The notes below the pieces were generated by a model. It had not been told where the DNA came from, searched no databases, and worked only from the letters and a program-made list of their open reading frames with translations. Shown here piece after piece: positions 1 to 9,805 of a DNA stretch of 64,000 nucleotides (position 1 is its first letter; each line of letters opens with the position of its first letter). The position numbers were made by a program, and so were the translations under genes. Source of the DNA: Euleptes europaea (taxonomy: Eukaryota; Chordata; Lepidosauria; Squamata; Sphaerodactylidae). The stretch covers positions 61,201,268-61,265,267 of the forward strand of contig NC_079324.1 of the NCBI RefSeq assembly GCF_029931775.1, read 5' to 3'.

Positions 1-221
1 TGTGCCCTGACCTGAATGGCCCTAGTTAACTCAGTCTTGTCAGATCTCAGAAGCTAAGCAGGGTCAGCCCTGGTTAGGACTTGGATAGCAGACCACCAAG
101 GAAGTCCAGGATTGTTACACAGTGGCAGGCAATGGCATACCACATATGTACAGTATATCTCTTGACAATCCTATGGGGTCACCATAAGTCGGCTGTGACT
201 TGACAGCACTTTACACACACA
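1..221 (+). repeat. 5S-rRNA-headed SINE with Bov-B-like tail
   Basis: The head keeps the 5S internal promoter block (GATCTCAGAAGCTAAGCAGG ... TTGGATAGCAGACC). The tail reads GGGGTCACCATAAGTCGGCT then GACTTGACAGCACTTTACAC and an (AC)n run, which resembles the Bov-B 3' end. Diverged; begins at or before the window edge. Confidence 0.8.
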
Positions 222-263
222 TAAGTCCTATGCTGGCACTTTGCACACATACACACATGAGGG

Positions 264-478
264 CAGGGGCCATGGCTCAGTGGCAGAGCCTCTGCTTGGC
301 ATGCAGAAAGTCTCAGGTTCAATCCCCGGCATCTCCAGTTAAAGGGACTAGGCAAGCAGGTCATGTGAAAGACCTCTGCCTGAGACCCTGGAGAGCTGCT
401 GCCGGTCTGAGTAGACAATACTGACTTTGATGGACCAAGGATCTGATTCAGTATAAGGCAGCTTCATGTGTTCAACTC
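264..478 (+). repeat. tRNA-headed SINE (Sauria-SINE-like)
   Basis: tRNA-like A box (TGGCTCAGTGGCAGAGC) and B box (GGTTCAATCCC), then the family's body (CCTGGAGAGCTGCTGCCGGT) and end (AAGGCAGCTTCATGTGTTC). Full length. Confidence 0.85.
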
Positions 479-703
479 AGTGGGACCTACTGTGAAATAT
501 ATATGTGGGATCAATCTGCAAGGAAAATGAAGCCCGGTTTGATATTGGGCTATTGTAGCAAATGAGTTTCTAGCAGGAGAATGGCCAAGAGGGACTCCAG
601 GTTAGAGCTCTATCAGACATGGCCCCTTACTACTTCTCTGTTATCGTAGTAAACACCTGAAGGAGTATGTTTCCATCAAAAATGGAAGCAGAACGTGCCT
701 TAC

Positions 704-861
704 CCACATCTTGTCATTTTTCCACCAGCCTGCATACACTTTCTTATATTCTTTAGTGACGGGGTCAGGAAGGCTGTATGTCCCATAGCCATCCCTTCTC
801 CCAAATTTCCAGTCCCCGCTGTAGATCGCCCCTGTGCGTTTCCACGTTTGGGTGCCTTTGC
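704..861 (-). CDS. MORN3: MORN3 second coding exon
   Basis: The exon is 158 bp, between an acceptor ending TTCCAG (at 862-867) and a donor GTAAGG (703-698). It completes the split Gly codon and encodes GKGTQTWKRTGAIYSGDW through GWWKNDKMW, ending on a codon boundary (residue 101), as in human MORN3, where GWWKGDKKS is at the same place. Reading past the donor gives an intronic tail, so the longer open frame down to 641 is not all coding. Confidence 0.92.
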
Positions 862-3399
862 CTGGAAGTGGACCAAAATGCGGGAACTGCAATTAGAGTT
901 GCAGGAATCAAGGAAATACAACAGGCCTTAAAATGAAAAACACAGACGCTCTGGGGTCCTGGCAAGAAGGTGACAGAAGTTCCAGCCGGCTAGGAGGAAA
1001 TCACGGGTTTCCCATTAATTTCTTTTGAAACCCTCCCAGGAAATCTGGCTGCTCCACCTAGTATGGAAGGCTGGGTAGAAGCTCGAGAGGCAGAAAGGGA
1101 GAAAAGCTGGAAATTTGGGCAGGACCAAGGGACGTGGGAGTAAAGGAAAGGGTGTTGCAGAGCAAGCGGAGTTGAAGTATAAGACAGAGCACGCCCAAGT
1201 GTAACGGGAAACTTCATAAGAACATATGAAAAGCCCTGCTAGATCAGACCAAGGCCCATCAAGTCCAGCAGACTGCTTACACAGTGGCCAACCAGGTGCC
1301 TCTAGGAAGCCCACAAACAACTGCAGCAGCATTGCCTGCCTGTGTTCCACAGCACCTAATATGATAGGCATGCTCATCTGATCCTGGAGAGAATAGGGAT
1401 GCATCATGACTTCCAACCGTAAGAGCCATTTAAGAAGTGAATACATTGACAATCTGAGTTATCATGAGCCAAATGAGTTCATGGGGGATGTGTGTAAAGT
1501 GCCAGCAAGTCGCAGCCGATTTATGGTGAACCCAACAAGTGAGAAGCAGAGGTGATTTGCCATGGCCTTCCTCTGCAGAGTCTTCCTTGGAGGTCTCCCT
1601 TCCAAGTACTGACCCTGCTTAGCTTCCGAGATCTGACGAGATCAGGCTATATCACACTGCCTTCCCTCCCTCATGGGGGATAGGGCCTAACAATAGCGTT
1701 TAGTCATGATTGCTCAGTGGAACCTCCATGTTCAGAGGCAATGTACTTTTGAAGATCAGGTGCAGGGTACATACAGTAGGCATGGGCCTTCAGACTGTGC
1801 TTATGGGCATCTTGGAGGCTGGTGGAAATACGACACACTGGGCTTCTCTCTGTGTCTAGGGTTGCCATCCTCCAGGTAGGGGCTGGAATTAAAACTGATT
1901 TCCAGACGACAAAGATCAATTCCTCTGGAGAGAATGGCTGCTTTGGAGGGTGGGCTTTATGGCATTATACCCCACTGAGGTTCCTTCCCGCCCCATACCC
2001 CACCCTCCTCAGGCTGCTCCCCCAAATCTCCAGGAATTTTCCAACCCTAAAAGGGCAACCCAATCAGTGTCTCTCTGTCTCCGTCTGTCTGCTCTAAAGA
2101 ACTTTGGGCTTTATAGCGCCAGTCGGGGCAGGCTGACATTCTCATGTTTGAGTTTTGTATCCAACGCCTAGTCTGGAAAGAAGAGTTCTGTGTAATTCTG
2201 GAAGGAGGAGGAGCGTCTGTCGAAAGAGGTCTGGAGGGCGCAGCGGTGGTTATAGGGGCACATTTTAAGAGACTCTGGGAAAGGGTGATTGCCTTCTGGA
2301 CGGGTTCTCAAACCCATAAGGCGGTTCCTGTCAAACTGGAAACACCAGCCGCTGTAAAAGATCTAGGACTAGATTCTGCTTGGGGAAAGCACCACCTTCA
2401 GCCAAACAGCTTCAAAGGACCCATCCCATCAGCCCACTGAGAGCCAGCATGGCGTAATACTAGAACACGGGGTCATCTGCTAAAGCTGGAGGGTGAGAGA
2501 TTCAAAACAGATAAAAGGAAGTATTTTTTCACACAACACATAGTTAAATTGTGGAACTCCCTGCCCCAGGATGTGGTGATGGCTGCCAGCTTGGAGGGCT
2601 TTAAGAGGGGAGTGGACATATTCATGGAGGAGAGGGGTATTCATGGCTATTAGTTAGAATGGATACTAGTCATGCTGCATACCTATTCTCTCTAGTATCA
2701 GAGGAGCATGCCTATTATTTTGGGTGGGGTGGAACACAGGCAGGATGGAGCTGCTGCACTAGTCTTGTTTGTGGCTTCCTAGAGGCACCTGGTTGGCCAC
2801 TGTGTGAACAGACTGCTGGACTTGATAGGCCTTGGTCTGATCCAGCAGGGCTTTCTTATGGTTAAGAGCGGTGGTTTGGAGCGGTGGACTCTGATCTGGA
2901 GAACCGGGTTTGATTCCCCACTCCTCCACATGAGTGGCGGAGGCTAATGTGGTGATTTGTTTCCCCATTCCTACACACAAAGCCAGCTGGGTGACCTTGG
3001 GCTAGTCACAATCTCTCAGCCCCACCTACCTCACAGGGTGTCTGTTGTGGGGAGGGGAAGGGAAGGTGATTGTAAGCTGGTTTGCATCTCCCTTAAGTGG
3101 TAGAGAAAGTCGGCATATAAAAACCAACTCTTCTTAACATTTTATATAATTAAAAAAGAAGAAGAGTTCTGTGTAACTCAAGAAAGTTGCTTCCAGTATG
3201 TCAGGTGTCAACTGGTCCAAGAAACTTCCCATTCTTGCTCGGCATGGTTCTTACCGTGTTTCAGATTGTCCAGCCATTCCCCGGCGTAGCGGTCCCCATT
3301 CACAGCGTAAACCGTGTGCCTTAATCCACATTTCTGGGCTTTCCTGTCCCATTCGTACCAAAGAGGGTCAACTGTCCTGGGGTACTTGGCAATAGGCAT
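704..3399 (-). CDS. MORN3: MORN repeat-containing protein 3, 5' coding part (two exons; rest off the left edge)
   Basis: MORN3 is a small protein built almost entirely of MORN repeats (membrane occupation and recognition nexus), known mainly from testis and sperm. Two coding exons are visible, 3399-3255 and 861-704, joined in phase to give the first 101 residues. The start MPIAKYPRTVDPLWYEWDRK aligns with my memory of the human start MPVSKCPKKSESLWKGWDRK. MORN-type blocks follow (YAVNGDRYAGEWLDNLKHGKG, about residues 31-51; GAIYSGDWKFGRRDGYG, about 59-75; VYAGWWKNDK, about 90-99). Human MORN3 is about 240 residues, so slightly less than half is here and the remaining exons lie left of position 1. 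The start ATG (3399) is 11 bases inside an exon whose acceptor (CCCCACAG) is at 3411-3418, so at least one upstream non-coding exon is expected to the right. Identity is certain by sequence; the promoter position is inferred. Confidence 0.95.
1217..1412 (-). repeat. CR1-type LINE 3' end
   Basis: Begins with the TAAGAACAT end motif and runs through AGATCAGACCAAGGCCCATC and CACAGCACCTAATATGATAG, the 3' UTR of the commonest CR1-like family in this window; 5' truncated. Confidence 0.75.
1488..1665 (-). repeat. 5S-rRNA-headed SINE
   Basis: Reverse orientation: tail GTGTAAAGTGCCAGCAAGTC, then the 5S block in reverse complement (CTGCTTAGCTTCCGAGATC). Diverged from the other copies. Confidence 0.75.
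1697..1835 (+). repeat. CR1-type LINE 3' UTR fragment (second family)
   Basis: Carries the block GGAACCTCCATGTTCAGAGG followed by TGTACTTTTGAAGATCAGG, seen again near 12590 and 39110. Old and partial. Confidence 0.5.
1858..2062. mobile_element. Non-autonomous hAT MITE (TAGGGTTGCCA family)
   Basis: Terminal sequences TAGGGTTGCCA and GGGCAACCC, with the family's body (ACTGATTTCCAGACGACA ... GGCATTATACCCC). Better copies at 57127 and 57697 show 8-bp target duplications, which places the family in hAT. It has no coding capacity. Confidence 0.75.
2063..2480. other. Non-repetitive stretch between MORN3 exons
   Basis: Apart from a short TCTGTCTCCGTCTGTCTG pyrimidine run I see no gene, RNA or recognisable repeat. 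Confidence 0.5.
2480..2862 (+). repeat. CR1-type LINE 3' end with remnant ORF2 tail
   Basis: Plus-strand copy: TTGTGGAACTCCCTGCCCC encodes the family's LWNSLPQDV-like end of ORF2, followed by the 3' UTR (GGATCAGA-type blocks) and the terminal TTTCTTATG. 5' truncated. Confidence 0.8.
2862..3137 (+). repeat. MIR/CORE-type tRNA SINE
   Basis: Starts inside the tRNA-like head at GTTAAGAGCGGTGG, missing about the first 12 bases. It has the CORE motif (GGTGACCTTGGGCTAGTCAC) and the family's 3' end (GGCATATAAAAACCAACTC). It abuts the end of the preceding CR1 with no spacer. Confidence 0.8.
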
Positions 3400-3410
3400 G
3401 CTGGGGTTAT
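3255..3410 (-). CDS. MORN3: MORN3 first coding exon
   Basis: Coding part is 3399-3255 (48 codons plus 1 base). Bases 3410-3400 are 5' UTR directly after an acceptor with a good pyrimidine tract. The donor reads GTAAGAACC from 3254 downward. It encodes the N-terminus and the first MORN repeat up to LDNLKH plus the first base of a Gly codon. Confidence 0.93.
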
Positions 3411-3718
3411 CTGTGGGGAGGAAAGAGAGGCAGTTCAGATAGGGTTGCCAGGTCCCTCTTCGCCATCTTACCTGATCAGGGTCCCCAAGGCAGCGAATAT
3501 AAAAGCATTAAAACGTCTGAACAATTAAAAACAACATTTAAAAACAAACTAATTCAATGAAAACACCAGACTCAGAAAGGGGGGCCAGTAACCATTATAA
3601 TTCAAAACATGTTCAAAAGAAATCAGCATTTTTTTTTAAAGTCCAAAGCAGTGTAAGGCATCATAAAGGTGAATATAAATCACACGTTGATGATACTGTA
3701 CTAATTAGGAATCATGGA

Positions 3719-3913
3719 CACATGAAGCTGACATGAATCAGACCTTTTGGTCCATCAAGGTCAGTATTGTCTACTCAGACTGGCAGCAGCTCCCCAGGGT
3801 CTCAGGCAGAGGTCTTTCACCTGATCCTTTTAACTGGAGATGCTGAGGGCTGAACCTGGGACCTTCTGCATCCCAAGCAGATGCTCCACCAATGACCTAC
3901 AGGGCAGACCCTC
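3719..3913 (-). repeat. tRNA-headed SINE (Sauria-SINE-like)
   Basis: Reverse orientation, from ACATGAAGCTG through CCCCAGGGTCTCAGGCAGAG to a degenerate tRNA-like head (GCAGATGCTCCACCAATGA). Confidence 0.8.
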
Positions 3914-3941
3914 CTCAAATCATTCCAGAGCAGATTACCCT

Positions 3942-4310
3942 AAGAACGTAAGAAATGTCATGCTGGATCAGACCAAGGCCCATCAAGTCCAGCAGTCTGT
4001 TCACACAGTGGCCAACTAGGTGCCTCTAGGAAGCCCACAAACAAGACGACTGCAGCAGCATTGTCCTGCCTGTGTCCCACAGCACCTAATATAATGGGCA
4101 TGCTCCTCTGATCCTGGAGAGAATAGGTGTGCATCATGACTAGTATCCATTTTGACTAGTAGCCATGGATAGCCCTCTCCTCCATGAACGTGTCCACTCC
4201 CCTCTTAAAGCCTTCCAAGTTGGCAGCCATCACCACATCCTGGGGCAGGGAGTTCCACAATTTAACTATGCATTGTGTGAAGAAAAACTTCCTTTTATCT
4301 GTTTTGATAA
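3942..4310 (-). repeat. CR1-type LINE 3' end
   Basis: Reverse orientation: TAAGAACGTAAGAAATG end, GATCAGACCAAGGCCCATC, then the last ORF2 codons (GGGCAGGGAGTTCCACAATT). Confidence 0.8.
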
Positions 4311-4895
4311 AAGTTTACCCTAGTGGTTCCTCTTCTTTTGCCCTTGTGGACGAAAAGCTTCATGAAGACTGTTCTTGGAGGGCAATTCAGCGGTCAGGCC
4401 TACTTCCCTGCCACTTCTGCAAGACAGGCAGCCCTTTCCAAGACTTCCCGGAATGTCCTTCGCTCAGCAAGAGCCCGGCCACCCTGCCCAGTTCTCATGA
4501 GGTCACTGTGATGTCACGAGTCAGCCTGAAAAGGCCCCGATTGTGAGGCTTAAGTCACCCTGGAGATGTGCTTCACTTGTAGCCTCCTTGCCTTGGCCTC
4601 TGCAGCTGGACAAACACTTTCAGACCAGGGACCACTCACCTCTCCAGCAAGTCTTCTGGGGGGTGGGGGGTGGGGGGAGAGACAGGACATGGGAAGTGAT
4701 GCTCCAGGGAAAGGCAGCAAACAGAAGCCCCTGATGCCCCACAGTGGAAGATACACATGGCAACCATCAAAGCTGCAAGGCTGACCGGAGAAGTTGGAGA
4801 CACTCAGGCAAGCATGGGGCCTGGTGACTCCAGAGGGATCCATCCATCAGGGGGGCTTTGCCGCAAAGCCCCACCTAATTAAGAGCCCTGCATGC
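4311..4895. other. Non-repetitive MORN3 upstream sequence
   Basis: No gene found. Open frames here lack any family motif. A G-rich run at about 4660-4680 (GGGGGGTGGGGGGTGGGGGG) could form a G-quadruplex. Nothing else is notable. Confidence 0.5.
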
Positions 4896-4898
4896 ACA

Positions 4899-5405
4899 TA
4901 GAATCATAGAATCATAGAGTTGGAAGGGACCACCAGGGTCATCTATTCCAACCCCCTGCACAATGCAGGGAATTCACAACTACCTCCCACACACACACAC
5001 ACACACACAGTGACCACTACTCCATGCCCAGAAGATGGCCAAGATGCCCTCCCTCTCATGAACTGCCTAAGGTCATAGAATCAGCCTTGCGGACAGATGG
5101 CCATCTAGCCTCTGCTTAAAAACCTCCAGGGAAGGAGAGCTCACCATCTCCCGAGGACGCCTGTTCCACTGAGGAACCGCTCTGTTAGAAAATTCTTCCT
5201 ATAATGTCTAGACAGAAACTCTTTTGATTTAATTTCAACCCGTTGGTTCCGATCCAACCTTCTGGGGCAACAAAAAACAACTCGGCACCATCCTCCATAT
5301 GACAGCCCTTCAAGTACTTGAAGATGGTTATCATATCCCCTCTCAGCCTTATCCTCTTCAGACTAAACATACCCAGCTCCTTCAACCTTTTCTCTCCCTT
5401 GATGG
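4899..5405 (-). repeat. CR1 LINE 3' end with ORF2 tail and (AC)n
   Basis: The classic amniote CR1 terminus is present (ATAGAATCATAGAATCATAG at the 3' end, then GTTGGAAGGGACCACCAGGG). At 5385-5185 the minus strand still reads the ORF2 C-terminus (KELGMFSLKRIRLRGDMI). A (CA)n run sits at 4988-5010 in the 3' UTR. Confidence 0.85.
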
Positions 5406-5514
5406 CTGTGGATGGATGGTGATTGGCAGGTAGTATGTGGCAAACAGCAGTGATCAGCTCTCTGTTACATTTTTATCTTACCCCTTCCTCCACCGAGCTC
5501 AGAGTGACATCCAT

Positions 5515-5625
5515 CGTTCCCTTCTCTTCCGTTTTATCCTCAGAACAACCCTGTTAGGTGGGTTACCCAATGAACTTTTCAGGGCTGAGAGGGGACTTGA
5601 ACCTGGGTCTTCCATGTCTTAGGCT
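5515..5625 (-). repeat. MIR/CORE-type SINE fragment
   Basis: TTTTATCCTCAGAACAACCC followed by GACTTGAACCTGGGTCTTCC is the reverse of the CORE and tRNA-head region; old and partial. Confidence 0.55.
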
Positions 5626-6150
5626 GCATTCCTGAAGGGGGGCAAAGCTCCTTAGGAGCTGGCATGACCCCGCACCAGCCTAGGTACCACCTTATCATGG
5701 GATAAAGTGGCGCCTACGCCGTCCCGGGAGCTGACATCGGGGAGCCGCGCAGCTGCACCAGCCCCCTCCACCAGCGCAGCCATGCCAGCAGGAAATTCCA
5801 AGGGGTGGAACTGACGTTAGTCAGCATCCCGACCCCTTTCTTCCCGGGAACACCCCCTCTAGCAGTGGTGAGACTATGGCACCTTTTTTGGCAGCGTAGC
5901 CCTGTTGCTTTCAATGGGGGCATTTTCTGTTTTATAACATTTTAAATTGTTTGATTTTCTTTACAGCTGCCAGGAAGCCTCTACAGAGGCGGCATGGCTG
6001 CCCCGTTCCCAGCCACCGTGGATCTACCCCCCCTTCAGGAATGGGGTGCCCATGTAACACTCCAACCTCTACACCACACTGGAACAGAGGAAGAAAGAAG
6101 GTGTTGTGTGTCGGCAGAAGGTGAATCACCTTGCAGATGAATCACCTTGC
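5626..6150. other. Non-repetitive stretch
   Basis: I see no gene. A minus-strand frame at 5714-5923 has no family resemblance. Confidence 0.45.
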
Positions 6151-6151
6151 A

Positions 6152-6443
6152 GAACCAGCGTGGTGTAGTGGTTAAGAGCGGTGGTCTCAGATCTGGACAA
6201 CCAGGTTTGATTCCCCGCTCCTCCACATGAGTGGCGGAGGCTAATCTGATGAACTGGATTTGTTTCCCCACTCGTACACATGAAGCCAGCTGGGTGACCT
6301 TGGGCTAGTCAGAGCTCTCTCAGCCCCATCTCCCTCACAGGGTGTGTGTTGTAGGGAAGGGAAGGTGATTGTAAGCCGGTTTGAATCTCTCTTAAGTGGT
6401 AGAGAAAGTCGGCTTATAAAAACCAACTCCTCTTCTCCTTCTT
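6152..6443 (+). repeat. MIR/CORE-type tRNA SINE
   Basis: Full-length copy: head GTGTAGTGGTTAAGAGCGG, CORE GACCTTGGGCTAGTCAGAGC, end AAACCAACTCCTCTTC. Confidence 0.85.
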
Positions 6444-6545
6444 CAGATGCAGGGTCTCTCTCTGTCTCATCCTGGGAGTCGAAAGCTGGCTAGTGGATCT
6501 GCTGCCTTGCAGGAGTACCTGCGCAATTGCCCCCGCTTATGCTCT

Positions 6546-6774
6546 TCTCTGCCCTGACCTGGATGGCCCAGGCTAGCCTGATCTCGTCAGATCTCAGAAG
6601 CTAAGCAGGGTCGGCCCTGGTTAGTATTTGGATGGGAGACCACCAAGGAATGCCAGGGTTGCTGTGCAGAGGAAGGCACTGGCAAACCACCTCTGTTAGT
6701 CTCTTGCCATGAAAACCCCAAAAGGGGTCGTCATAAGTCGGCTGCGACTTGAAGGCACTTTACACACACACGTG
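6546..6774 (+). repeat. 5S-rRNA-headed SINE with Bov-B-like tail
   Basis: Best 5S SINE copy in the window. The 5S promoter boxes are intact (CTGATCTCGTCAGATCTCAG, GAAGCTAAGCAGGGTCGG, GGATGGGAGACC), with tail GTCATAAGTCGGCTGCGACT then an ACACAC run. Confidence 0.88.
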
Positions 6775-6949
6775 CTCTTCTCTAGAGAGGCTGCAATCCT
6801 TGCAAACAACACCCCCCGCATCAGACCTGTCCTGCTCACAGTGCCAGCTGCCTCTCGAGTAGAGCACCCCATGCTATCGAATTGCAGGTTTACTTGCAAT
6901 TTAAGGCTATCAGTATTTCAGGAGCATTTGTGCCTATGCAGCTGGCCAT

Positions 6950-7110
6950 ATTCATCTTTATGCGGGCAGCTGGCCAGGAGCAGCCGCCGCTGGTGCGCGT
7001 GGAGAATCTACGGGGTTGCTGGGAACGGTAGTTTTCTCAGCTTCCCACTTCAATTTTTTGAGAAGGGGAAAAAACTACAACTCCCATCAGTTCTGACAGG
7101 AAGTCATACT
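6950..7110. promoter_or_regulatory. Candidate promoter with paired ZNF143/SBS-like motifs (possibly MORN3)
   Basis: A repeat-free, CpG-containing stretch upstream of the MORN3 coding exons. It carries GCTGGGAACGGTAGTTTTC at about 7018-7036 and ACTACAACTCCCATCAG at about 7074-7090. These resemble the Staf/ZNF143 submotif (ACTACAATTCCCAGC) in opposite orientations, a motif known from housekeeping and bidirectional promoters. The link to MORN3, whose first non-coding exon must lie upstream of 3410, is inference from position only. Confidence 0.35.
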
Positions 7111-7268
7111 TTTAAAGAGCCATTCCCTGCTGGGGTTACGTCTCCCTCCCTTCGGAAAAGTAAGATTTGGGGCTGGGGGAGAGAAGGGAACGGCCGGAGA
7201 GGAGGACAGGGGCCTGTGGGTTTACATGAATGCATTTTGCAAACATCTCTTTAAAAACTCAAGATGCC

Positions 7269-7599
7269 TAGGGTTGCCAACCTCCAGGTACTAACTGGAG
7301 ATCTGGTATTACAACTGATCTCCAGCTGATAGAGATCAGTTCCCCTGGAGAAAACGGCCGCTTTGGCAATTGGACTCTATGGCATTGAAGCCCCTCTGGT
7401 TCTTGTAGGTTATCCGGGCTGTGTGACCGTGGGCTTGGTATTTTCTTTCCTGACGTTTCGCCAGCAGCTGTGGCAGGCATCTTCAGAGGAGTAACACTGA
7501 AGGACAGTGTCTGGGCTCCTCTCCTCCGCAAACTCCACCCTCCTCAGGTTCCGCCCCAAAAACCTCCCATCAGTGGCGAAGAGGGACCTAGCAATGCTA
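7269..7599. mobile_element. hAT MITE carrying a hammerhead-containing insertion
   Basis: Ends TAGGGTTGCC and AGCAATGCTA, with near-matching 8-bp target duplications AAGATGCC (7261-7268) and CAGATGCC (7600-7607). About 115 bp at roughly 7399-7512 is foreign to the MITE and belongs to another lizard repeat (reverse strand: CTGAAGATG...GGCGAAACGTCAGG ... GTCACACAGCCCGGATAACC). Confidence 0.75.
7448..7490 (-). ncRNA. Hammerhead-ribozyme-like core
   Basis: Reading the minus strand from 7490: stem I strand UCCU; CUGAAGA (7486-7480), which fits the conserved CUGANGA box; a stem II hairpin of 20 nt (7479-7460, GCC/GGC plus GC/GC around one U-U mismatch); GAAAC (7459-7455); GUC (7454-7452), a valid NUH cleavage triplet; then AGGA, which pairs with the opening UCCU. 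Helix III is minimal, as described for hammerheads in Penelope-like elements, so activity may need a dimer. Motif and pairing are seen; catalysis is inference. Confidence 0.5.
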
Positions 7600-7627
7600 C
7601 AGATGCCCGGTTTTGAAAGTTTGACTC

Positions 7628-8532
7628 CTAGGGTTGCCGCCTCTGGGTTGTGCAATTTCTGGAGATTTGGGGGGTGGATCTTGGGAAGGGCAAGGTTTGG
7701 AAAGGGGAGGAACCTCGGCCGGGTATAATGCCATAGAGTCCACCCTTCAAAGCTGCCATTTTCTCCAGGGGAACTGATCTCAGTAGTCTGGGAATCAGTT
7801 GTAATTCTATAAGAACATAACAAAGGCCCTGCTGGATCAGATCCAGGCCCATCAAGTCCAGCAGTCTGTTCACACAATGGCCAACCAGGTGTCTCTAGGA
7901 AGCCACAAACAAGACGACTGCAGCAGCATTGTCCTGCCTGTGTTCCAAAGCACCAAATATGATAGGGATGCTCCTCTGATCCTGGAGAGAATAGGTATGC
8001 ATCATGACTACTATCCATTTTGACTAGTAGCCATTAATACCCTCTCCTCCATGAACATGTCCACTCCCCTATTAAAGCCTTCCAAGTTGGCAGCCATCAC
8101 CACATCCTGGGGCAGGGAGTTCCACAGCTTAACTGTGCGTTGTGTGAAGAAATACTTCCTTTTGTCTGTTTTGAATTTCTCACCCTTCAGCTTTAGCAGA
8201 CGACCCCGCGTTCTAGTATTATGAGAGGAGAAAAGCTTCTCCCTGTCCACTCTCCATACTATGCATAATTTTATAGACCTCTATCATGTCTCCCCTTACC
8301 CCCCTTTTTTCTAAGCTAAACAGCCCTAAGCATTTTCACCGCTCCTCATAGGGCAGTTGCTCTAGTTCCCCGATCATTTTGGTGGCTCTTTTCTGCACCT
8401 TCTCACGCTCTGCAATATCCTTTTTTAGGTGTGGTGACCAAAACTGTACACAGTAGTCCAAGTGTGGCCTCACCATAGATTTATATAAGGGCAGAGATCT
8501 GCAGGCCCCACCTGGGAATTGGCAACATTACC
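7628..8532. mobile_element. hAT MITE split by a CR1 insertion
   Basis: The reverse-orientation MITE starts TAGGGTTGCCGCCTC at 7628 and breaks off at about 7809 (CAGTTGTAATTCT). It resumes at about 8496 (GATCTGCAGGCCCCACC) and ends at GGCAACATTA. The intervening bases are a CR1 copy. Confidence 0.7.
7810..8495 (-). repeat. CR1-type LINE 3' end inside the MITE
   Basis: Minus strand encodes the ORF2 end at 8250-8011 (TRGRLLKLKGEKFKTDKRKY, then [18 protein letters not shown]), preceded by further ORF2 sequence up to 8495 and followed by the 3' UTR ending ATAAGAACAT. One of the longer CR1 copies here. Confidence 0.82.
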
Positions 8533-9586
8533 CATCCCTGTTTTTCACATATATGACCTCACCCATTCTTACCATGGCCCTGATTGCAGATTGGGGACAG
8601 GGAACGGAGCGCGGAAAACAGTTCGCCATTCAGTACGGTTGTGGCCTCCATGAAGTATCAGGCAGAGTCCTCTGGGCTCCCAGTTAATCCTACCAGATGA
8701 CCAGGCTTGCCAGCTCCAGGTTGGGAAACACCTTACAAGGTTTTTGAAAGGATAAAATGAGGAAGGGAGGACCAGATACGCTTGGCGGAAAGGGGCAATA
8801 AAAACTGATAAACAATTGTTTCTTTGCCTGGAGATGCCTGAAAGGGCTTCCAAAAGCTACATTACCAATTAATCTGCTACTTCAATCATTACAATGCAAA
8901 AAAAAAACCCACATCACAATATTTGTTTTGTTTACCATATTTTTGTTCTGCCATCCCGTCAAAAGACTAATATCCTAATCAAAACTGCAGCTTCACAAAT
9001 ACCCCTTAGAATGGTAAAAGTCAGGGCTTGCTGGTAAAGCTCCCCCTCCCAATCCTGATACTGGCCCTGCTGCAAAACTTCCTGGTGGATCGGGCCCCAA
9101 GGAGGCCAGTCTGCTGCCCTTAACTCATAGTCATGAGTTGCAAGCACCCTTCAGTTGCTGGACATAACTAGAGACTGACCTGAAAGCCAACAATGCACAT
9201 CTGAGCAGCAAAAGTTTGCTAGGCGGGGATCGGGAAATTTAGAAGCGGGGCTGAAATGCATCTGCAGGGAAGTTGTAAGGCCTCCCTTCTGCATGGCATT
9301 CCCAGGGAAGCTGGCGCTCATGCTGAGGTCACCATAGCAACATTTGCAACAGACCGAGCTTGGAGCCCTGCCCTGCTCAGCCGAGGGATGTTTGGCTATT
9401 GAGGGTTGCTTGATGCCATCAAAAACCCACACAGAGTGGCTGGTTCCAGCCTTCTGGACATTGGTGGCTTTAGATATGGTTGCACCCAAAGGAAAAGTTC
9501 AGCATCTTCCTGCCAGCTCCTAGTTGGACTCCAGTTAGGGTTTTTTTAATACACCTCCCCAGACAAGGATGGTGGACTCAGGTAAA
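8533..9586. other. Non-repetitive intergenic stretch
   Basis: No recognisable gene or repeat. Open frames on the minus strand (for example 9489-9151) have no recognisable domain. Confidence 0.5.
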
Positions 9587-9805
9587 TAAGGTTGCCAACC
9601 TCCAGGTGGGGCCTGGAGATATCCCAGAATGACAACTTCTCTGCAGTCTACAGAGATTAGTTCCCCTGGAGAAAATGGTTGCTTTCGAGGGTCGGCTCTT
9701 TGGCATTATACCCTGCTCAGGTCCCATCCCTCCCCAAACTGTGCCCTCCATAGGCACCATCATCCAAAATCTCCAGGCATTTCCCAACCTGGAGCTGGCA
9801 ACCTC
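9587..9805. mobile_element. hAT MITE (TAGGGTTGCCA family)
   Basis: AAGGTTGCCAACCTCCAGG start, GGCATTATACCCTGCTCAGG body and GAGCTGGCAACCTCA end. Confidence 0.78.

Noticed and set aside
6546-6665. 5S rRNA gene
   Set aside because: The 5S-like block is diverged, lacks the 5S ends and is joined to a SINE tail, repeated in several other places.
7410-8018. 202-codon minus-strand frame
   Set aside because: It runs through a MITE, the hammerhead-bearing insert and a CR1 3' end; an artefact of repeats in register.
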